A stretch of DNA of 45,326 nt from Amycolatopsis thailandensis (lineage in GTDB: Bacteria; Actinomycetota; Actinomycetes; Mycobacteriales; Pseudonocardiaceae): positions 1 to 45,326 of the forward strand of contig NZ_NMQT01000082.1 of assembly GCF_002234405.1 (NCBI RefSeq), in the 5' to 3' direction. Both the position numbers and the translations under genes were made by a program. Below, in pieces: positions 40,401 to 45,326 of this stretch (position 1 is the first letter of the stretch; each line of letters begins with the position of its first letter). Below the pieces are notes generated by a model that was not told the origin of the DNA, did no database searches, and was given only the letters and a program-made list of their open reading frames with translations.

Positions 40401-41588
40401 ATGACAGTCGATACCTCCTCTGCCGACGATTCGACCGTCGGAGCTGGAGCCGAAACCCTCGCCGTCGCGACCGCGGTCGCCGCCGGCGAGTCGGTCCTAT
40501 CACGCCGCTTCGGCAGCGCGATCACCCTCGTCGCCCCCGAAGACCTCGCGGGCAGCGGCCCGGCGACGGTCGTGCGGGCACGGGTGGCGTCCTCGCCGTT
40601 CGCGCTGCCGCGCACCCTGGTCATCAAGCACTACCCCGATCCACCGGAACCGGGCCGTCCCGATCCGTTCGCGCAGGAGGCGGTCAGCTACCAGCTGTTC
40701 ACCGCGCTCTCGCCGGAGGACCGGATGTGCCCCGAGCTGCTGGCGCACGACGGCCGGGATCGCGTCCTGGTGATCGAGGACCTCGGCGGCGTCCCGACGC
40801 TGCACGACAAACTCCACGCCCGTGACGCGCGCGGCGCCGAACGCGCGCTGCTGTCCTGGGCGCGGTCGCTGGGCAGGCTGCACGCGAGCACCGCGAGCCG
40901 CGAGCCCGATTTCAACGCGCTGCTGCGCCGTCTGGGCGGTCCCGTCAAGAACGAGGACGCGCCGTTGCCCGCGGTCTGCGCGCAACTGCCGGGTCTGCTG
41001 GAAGAACTGCTCGACGTCGAGACGCCGGAGCCGGTACAGCGACGGGTCATGACGGTGGCGGAGCGGGCGGGCTCGCCGTCCTACCGCGCGTTCAGCCCGG
41101 TCGACCTCAGCCCGGACAACAACCTCGTGACCAGCAGCGGAGTGCGATTCCTCGACTTCGAACGCGGCCGCGTGCGCAGCACCCTGATGGACGCGGCGTA
41201 CCTGCGGCTGCCGTTCGCGTCGAGCGCGGACGCCCTGGCGCTCCCGCCGGGGATGAGCGAGGCGATGATCGCCGCCTGGCGGGCCGAGGTCGTCTCGGTC
41301 TGGCCCGCGCTCGCGGACGAGGACGCGCTGGCCGAGCACCTGATGGACGGTCAGCTGCTCCTGCTGTGGGTCATCACCTGGGAGATCCTCCCGGAGCTGG
41401 ACCTGGACAGGCACGCCACACCGATCAGCCGGGAGGCCGCGCTGGTCACCTGGTGGCGGGAGCTGGCCAAGCACTCGCTGCGCGCCCGCCTGACGGACAT
41501 CTCCGAACACGCCACCCGGGTCGCCGCGGCGCTCGGGGCCAGGCTGGGGCCGCACGCGGATCTCGCGTTCTACCCGGCGTTCCGGTAA
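40401..41588 (+). CDS. Phosphotransferase-like (APH fold) protein
   Basis: A 395-residue kinase-fold protein. The N-lobe has the lysine in LVIKHYPDPP and the hinge motif VLVIEDLGGVPTL. The catalytic loop reads FSPVDLSPDNNLV, so the Brenner motif HGDxxxxN has lost its His, but Asp and Asn remain; FLDFERG follows as the metal-binding DFG equivalent. Small-molecule phosphorylation is possible; a non-standard or weak enzyme is also possible. ATG at 40401 is 8 bases after TAGGGT (40387-40392), a leaderless-type start; earlier GTG/ATG at 40362 or 40368 are alternatives. Confidence 0.8.
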   Translation: MTVDTSSADDSTVGAGAETLAVATAVAAGESVLSRRFGSAITLVAPEDLAGSGPATVVRARVASSPFALPRTLVIKHYPDPPEPGRPDPFAQEAVSYQLFTALSPEDRMCPELLAHDGRDRVLVIEDLGGVPTLHDKLHARDARGAERALLSWARSLGRLHASTASREPDFNALLRRLGGPVKNEDAPLPAVCAQLPGLLEELLDVETPEPVQRRVMTVAERAGSPSYRAFSPVDLSPDNNLVTSSGVRFLDFERGRVRSTLMDAAYLRLPFASSADALALPPGMSEAMIAAWRAEVVSVWPALADEDALAEHLMDGQLLLLWVITWEILPELDLDRHATPISREAALVTWWRELAKHSLRARLTDISEHATRVAAALGARLGPHADLAFYPAFR

Positions 41589-41663
41589 CCGCCGCACGGA
41601 CTTTTCGCTCGACCGTCCTCGCCGCGTTACCCAGGCATCACCGCAGGTGAGTCTGCGTGGCCG

Positions 41664-42512
41664 ATGGTGGCTACCGTGACCGTGATCAGTGTCGAAGTCA
41701 CTCCGAGTCCCGAACCTCTCCTTCCTCCCGCGCCGGCCGTACCCCGGTCCGCTCGCAGACTGGTCGTACTCGGCGATTCCACGGCCGTCGGCCTGGGTGA
41801 CCCGTTGCCGGACCGCGGCGGCTGGCGCGGGGTCGGCCCGCTCGTCGCCGAGGCACTGGGCGTCGAGCCGGACGGCTACCTGAACCCGTCGTTCACCGGA
41901 GCGCGCATGGGGTGCGTGCTCACGAAGCAGCTGCCCGCCGCCGTGGCGCACCGACCGGACGTCGCGCTGGTGGTGGCGGGCATGAACGACACGCTGCGTC
42001 CCGATTTCAGCGCCGCGAAGATCGCCGCGGACCTCACCGAGGTGATCCGTTCGCTGGCCGCCGTCGGCACCACCGTGGTCCCGGTGCGCTACCACGACCA
42101 CGGCAAGGTGTTCCGGCTCCCGCAGTCGCTGAGGCGGGCGTTGAGCGAGCGGGTGGCGGAACTGAACGCCGCCATCGACGGCGTCGTCGAACGCGAGGGC
42201 GTGCCGTGCCTCGACCTCGAACTGCTGCCCGGCGCCTACGACCTCACCGCGTGGAGCGTCGACCGGCTGCATCCGTCGGAACTCGGGCACCGGATGCTGG
42301 CGACCGGGTTCACCGAACGGCTCGCCGAGGCCGGGTTCGCGGTACCCCGGCCGGTCAGCCTGACCTGCTCGGGAGGTGTCGAGCCGAGCACCGCCGGGCA
42401 TCTCGGCTGGCTGGTGCTGAAGGGCGTCCCGTGGGTGTGGCGGCGGGGCCGTGAGTTCGTGCCGTACGCGGCCGTGATCATGTGGCACTCGTTCCGGGAG
42501 CGGCTGCGCTGA
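41664..42512 (+). CDS. SGNH/GDSL hydrolase
   Basis: A 282-residue SGNH-type esterase or lipase. The Ser block is LVVLGDSTAVGLG (GDS), block III VVAGMNDTL (the Asn) and block V SVDRLHPSELGH (Asp and His), so the catalytic set is complete. There is no clear signal peptide, and the protein starts with a Pro-rich stretch, so it may be cytoplasmic. The start is uncertain: ATG 41664 is shown, but GTG 41682 lies 4 bases after TACCGT (41672-41677) and may be the true leaderless start. The substrate is unknown. Confidence 0.87.
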   Translation: MVATVTVISVEVTPSPEPLLPPAPAVPRSARRLVVLGDSTAVGLGDPLPDRGGWRGVGPLVAEALGVEPDGYLNPSFTGARMGCVLTKQLPAAVAHRPDVALVVAGMNDTLRPDFSAAKIAADLTEVIRSLAAVGTTVVPVRYHDHGKVFRLPQSLRRALSERVAELNAAIDGVVEREGVPCLDLELLPGAYDLTAWSVDRLHPSELGHRMLATGFTERLAEAGFAVPRPVSLTCSGGVEPSTAGHLGWLVLKGVPWVWRRGREFVPYAAVIMWHSFRERLR

Positions 42513-42555
42513 CCTGTGGCCGGAACCGTCGGTGGCAACGGCTACCGTCGACACC

Positions 42556-43926
42556 GTGGCACAGGACGAACTCTTCACCGTGAACCCCGACCTCGGGCCG
42601 CCTCCTGAGGAGCCGGCCGAGCCGAGGGAGGTCGCGATCCCGGCAGGCTCGCCGCTGGCCGTGCGGATGCGGCCGCGGTCGCTCGGCGAGGTCGTCGGCC
42701 AGCAGCACCTGCTGCGTGAGGGCGCGCCGCTGCGGCGGCTCGTCGAAGGCGCCGCGCCCGCTTCCGTGCTGCTCTACGGACCGCCGGGAACGGGCAAGAC
42801 CACGCTGGCGAACCTCGTCTCGGCCGCGACCGGACGCCGGTTCGTGGCGATGTCGGCGCTGTCGGCCGGGGTGAAGGAGGTGCGCGGGGTCATCGAAGAG
42901 GCCCGGCGCCGCCGGAACTACAACGCCGAGAACACCGTCCTGTTCATCGACGAGGTCCACCGGTTCTCCAAGACCCAGCAGGACGCCCTGCTGGGCGCCG
43001 TCGAGGACCGGACGGTGCTGCTGGTGGCGGCCACGACGGAGAACCCGTCGTTCTCGGTGGTCTCGCCGCTGCTCTCGCGTTCGCTGGTACTGCAGCTACG
43101 GCCGCTGACCGATGCCGACATCGTCGCGCTGATCGAGCGCGCGATGACCGACGAGCGCGGTCTCGGCGGCGAACTCACCCTGACCGAGGACGCGCGGGCG
43201 CATCTGGTGCGGCTGGCCTCCGGGGACGCGCGGCGCGCGCTGACGGCGCTGGAGGCGGCCGCGGACGCCGCGAGCGCGACCGAGGCGAAGACGATCGACC
43301 TCGCCATCGTCGAGTCCACAGTGGACAAAGCGGCGGTGCGGTACGACCGGGACGGCGATCAGCACTACGACGTCATCAGCGCGTTCATCAAATCGATCCG
43401 CGGGTCCGACGTGGACGCCGCGCTGCACTACCTGGCGCGGATGATCGAGGCGGGGGAGGACCCGCGGTTCCTGGCCCGGCGCCTGGTCGTGCACGCGAGC
43501 GAGGACATCGGCATGGCCGACCCGACGGCGTTGCAGTCGGCCGTCGCGGCGGCGCACGCGGTGCAGTTCATCGGGATGCCGGAAGGCCGCCTCGCGCTGG
43601 CGCAGGCGACAGTGCACCTGGCGACGGCGCCGAAGTCGAACGCCATCGTCACCTCCATCGACGCCGCGCTGTCCGACGTCCGGTCCGGGCGGATCGGGAC
43701 GGTGCCGCCGCATTTGCGCGACGGGCACTACGCGGGAGCGGAGAAGCTCGGCAACGCGAAGGGGTACCGGTATCCGCCCAACGCGCCGGAAGGTGTTCTG
43801 GCGCAACAGTATCCGCCGGACGAGCTGGTCGGCCGGGACTACTACGAACCGACCCAGCGCGGGGCGGAGCGGACTTTGCACGAGCGGGTGCCGAAGCTGC
43901 GGCGGACCATCCGAGGGGAACGTTAG
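42556..43926 (+). CDS. rarA: Replication-associated recombination protein A (RarA/MgsA)
   Basis: A 456-residue AAA+ ATPase of the RarA/WRNIP1 family, which acts at stalled replication forks. SLGEVVGQQHLLREGAPLRR is followed by Walker A GPPGTGKTT, VLFIDEVHRFSKTQQDALLGAVE (Walker B), the arginine finger LLSRS and the C-terminal tetramer domain YDVISAFIKSIRGSDVDAALHYLARMI. GTG at 42556 lies 7 bases after TACCGT (42543-42548), a leaderless-type start; the earlier in-frame ATG would put the -10 box in the coding sequence. In actinobacteria this gene often lies near aspS and alaS, as here. Confidence 0.94.
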   Translation: MAQDELFTVNPDLGPPPEEPAEPREVAIPAGSPLAVRMRPRSLGEVVGQQHLLREGAPLRRLVEGAAPASVLLYGPPGTGKTTLANLVSAATGRRFVAMSALSAGVKEVRGVIEEARRRRNYNAENTVLFIDEVHRFSKTQQDALLGAVEDRTVLLVAATTENPSFSVVSPLLSRSLVLQLRPLTDADIVALIERAMTDERGLGGELTLTEDARAHLVRLASGDARRALTALEAAADAASATEAKTIDLAIVESTVDKAAVRYDRDGDQHYDVISAFIKSIRGSDVDAALHYLARMIEAGEDPRFLARRLVVHASEDIGMADPTALQSAVAAAHAVQFIGMPEGRLALAQATVHLATAPKSNAIVTSIDAALSDVRSGRIGTVPPHLRDGHYAGAEKLGNAKGYRYPPNAPEGVLAQQYPPDELVGRDYYEPTQRGAERTLHERVPKLRRTIRGER

Positions 43927-43986
43927 TTTCGCGTTCGGAGCAATGCCGGGAAAATCGGTAACACCCGTCGATCATGAGGCTATATC

Positions 43987-44085
43987 GTGAGTGGCTGGGG
44001 GATCACCGGGTTGTCGTGCTGGATGGGATTCCCCGTGCTCGACCACGATGGCGAGCAGAACGAAACTGACAACCTCTACCTATGA
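43987..44085 (+). CDS. Possible 32-residue ORF coupled to the ALF-repeat gene
   Basis: A GTG-started frame (MSGWGITGLSCWMGFPVLDH onward) ends by overlapping the next gene's start as ATGA. The coupling is the only support; the start follows TATATC (43981-43986) with no gap, which is too close for a leaderless start, and I see no Shine-Dalgarno sequence. Could be a leader or chance. Confidence 0.25.
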   Translation: MSGWGITGLSCWMGFPVLDHDGEQNETDNLYL

Positions 44086-45173
44086 CAAACTGGGGAAATT
44101 TCAGGGTTCGCAAGGTGATGGTGTCTTCCGTCGCGGTTTTCGCCGCGGTGACCGGAGTTCTCGTCCCGGGCACGGCGACCGCCGCTCCGGCAGGGTCCTC
44201 CTCCGTCGTGACGCAGACGCCGGACGAGGTGCGCACCAACGCCGCCGCCGTCGTCGGGCTCACGGTCACGCCGGAGCTGCTGCGGCTGAGTGAGAGCGAC
44301 TTCGTCTACGCGATCTACCAGGCCGCGAAGCGTCAAGGCGATATCGCGGTGGAGGTTCAGTACGCGGCGTTCGACGCCTACCGCAGCGGGTGGACTTCGT
44401 TGTTCCTGCAGACCGGGATCTACGAGGCGCACCAGCGGGATTTGGACCGTGAAGCCGTCTATCAGGTCCGGCGTGGGGAACGGCAGCCCGCCGCCGCGCT
44501 GCTCGGTTTCGAGCTGACCTCGATCCTGCTGGCCCAGGACGACAAGAACTTCGTGTTCGAGTTGTGGGAACGGGCCGCCAGGGGATCGTTCGTGAGAGCC
44601 GCCGCGGGTCAGGTTTTCGGCGGAACACCGGTGGAGCAGAAGGACTTCATCGTTCGCGGCATCTTCGTCGAGCACCAGCGTGACGTGGACGCGGCGAAGG
44701 AAGCGGCCGAGAAGGAAGCCGCGGAAAAGAAGCTCCGCGACGCCCGGGTGAAGGCAGCCGCCGTCGTCGGCATGGACCCCGCGCTGGCCGCGCAGCTGAC
44801 GGACGAGATGTTCGTGGAGCAGATCTGGTTCTACAACCTGGCGCCCCAGGACTCGGAGGTGTGGTACCGGGCTTACCAAAGCCGGACACCGGAGCAGTGG
44901 CGGGCTTTCATCGACACCGGCATCTTCGAGGCCGCCGCCAAGGACAAGGTGAACGCCATCAAGGTGCGCGCCGCCGCCGTCGTCGGTATCGAGGCCGGAT
45001 ACGCCAGGTACCTGGAGGAAGGCCCGCTGGTCCGCGAGATCTGGAACAGGGCGAGGTCCGGCAGCCGGGTCCAGGCCGCTGCCCGTCGTGCCCTGGACAG
45101 CGGATCCGCCGCCCAGTGGCGGATTTTCCTGGAAACGGACATCTTCGCCGCCGCGGAGGCGGACAAGCACTGA
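44082..45173 (+). CDS. Secreted ALF-repeat protein
   Basis: A 363-residue exported protein. A basic start and hydrophobic helix (VMVSSVAVFAAVTGVLVPGTATAAPA) form a Sec signal peptide cut near residue 36. The rest is repeats of two helical units: AAAVVGxxxxxxxxLxxxxFVxxIW (at TNAAAVVGLTVTPELL, KAAAVVGMDPALAAQL, RAAAVVGIEAGYARYL) and the ALF-type FLQTGIYEAHQRD, FIVRGIFVEHQRDVD, FIDTGIFEAAAKDK and FLETDIFAAAEADK. A Lys/Glu/Ala-rich charged helix (about 205-225) joins the halves. ALF repeats occur in actinobacterial surface and peptidase-linked proteins and may serve binding. No catalytic domain is seen. Confidence 0.82.
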   Translation: MTNWGNFRVRKVMVSSVAVFAAVTGVLVPGTATAAPAGSSSVVTQTPDEVRTNAAAVVGLTVTPELLRLSESDFVYAIYQAAKRQGDIAVEVQYAAFDAYRSGWTSLFLQTGIYEAHQRDLDREAVYQVRRGERQPAAALLGFELTSILLAQDDKNFVFELWERAARGSFVRAAAGQVFGGTPVEQKDFIVRGIFVEHQRDVDAAKEAAEKEAAEKKLRDARVKAAAVVGMDPALAAQLTDEMFVEQIWFYNLAPQDSEVWYRAYQSRTPEQWRAFIDTGIFEAAAKDKVNAIKVRAAAVVGIEAGYARYLEEGPLVREIWNRARSGSRVQAAARRALDSGSAAQWRIFLETDIFAAAEADKH

Positions 45174-45225
45174 GGCTCTCCGGCCGGCCGGATGACCTCT
45201 GTCTTTTGGCCGTGAGCACCGAACT

Positions 45226-45326
45226 CACGTGATCAGACACGGATCTCGCGTGCTTGAAGGCGGATCTCGTGATCAGGCGCCGCAAACGTGAGTTCCGCTT
45301 CCAAGCACGCGAGTCCCGCCCTCAAT
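45226..45326. repeat. 21-bp repeat array E3 (cut by window edge)
   Basis: Direct units at 45226-45246 and 45247-45267 (heads CACGTG, CGCGTG; hexamers ATCAGA, CTTGAA; tails ending GGATCT), a degenerate unit to about 45285, then an inverted unit at 45291-45311 with hexamer CTTGGA. It continues past the edge. It is 3' of the ALF-repeat gene. Confidence 0.75.

Overview
The DNA is very GC-rich, GTG and TTG starts are common, and the gene content (PucR/pruA/putA proline module, Asp23 envelope genes, an intein-bearing Rv2578c-type radical SAM gene, aspS, rarA) points to a chromosomal segment of a Pseudonocardiales actinomycete, most like Amycolatopsis. That assignment rests on protein flavour and is inferred. 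I see no rRNA, tRNA, CRISPR array, transposase or phage gene. The window is packed with about 50 genes. Many genes start 6-8 bases after a TANNNT box with no Shine-Dalgarno sequence, so their mRNAs are probably leaderless.

Layout. 1-2.9 kb: N-terminus of a Ser/Thr kinase, a VTT/DedA-type membrane protein diverging from a GNAT acetyltransferase, and a LigD-type primase/polymerase. 3.2-5.5 kb: MarR-MFS efflux operon with a nested palindromic operator, and a membrane-anchored small extracellular domain protein. 5.7-7.6 kb: DUF6221 protein, LLM oxidoreductase, and a leader-peptide/hairpin/S1-domain gene unit. 7.6-12 kb: proline catabolism (PucR regulator, pruA, putA). 12-15.5 kb: thioredoxin, DUF2630, a tripeptidyl-aminopeptidase-like lipoprotein lacking its catalytic serine, and an ATP-dependent LigC-type ligase. 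15.5-19.7 kb: two adjacent minus-strand operons, one of Asp23/AmaP-type envelope proteins and one of RibD-like reductase, ECF sigma factor and an Asp23-like accessory protein. 19.8-30.8 kb: ZapE, PAP2, DAO-family oxidase, DUF2252, RocD, PPK2, DPP-IV-like peptidase, F420-type LLM enzyme, FAD oxidoreductase and its divergent MarR regulator. 31.4-33.6 kb: tandem crcB genes and a 43-residue peptide gene directly followed by a JmjC/cupin oxygenase. 33.7-36.7 kb: sucrase/ferredoxin-like protein with a possible iron box, and an SOS-box-preceded radical SAM gene split by an intein. 36.9-45.2 kb: MerB-fold protein, aspS, DUF389, phosphotransferase-like protein, SGNH hydrolase, rarA and a secreted ALF-repeat protein.

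Two things stand out. First, the hidden small gene at 32330-32461 abuts a JmjC oxygenase with no gap and looks like a precursor peptide with its modifying enzyme, a candidate undescribed RiPP-type system. Second, intergenic space is filled by a small vocabulary of recurring inverted repeats. All six convergent gaps longer than 50 bp hold near-perfect hairpins. Three places carry arrays of 21-bp units with a fixed head and a variable hexamer, in E1 and E2 (and apparently in the truncated E3) running direct and then inverted.

Genes that may work together: RocD (ornithine to glutamate semialdehyde) and PutA/PruA (proline to glutamate) meet at the same intermediate; the LigD-type polymerase and LigC-type ligase resemble separate parts of bacterial end-joining; the SOS-type radical SAM protein and RarA belong to DNA damage and replication stress; the ECF sigma factor and the Asp23 genes suggest an envelope-stress unit.
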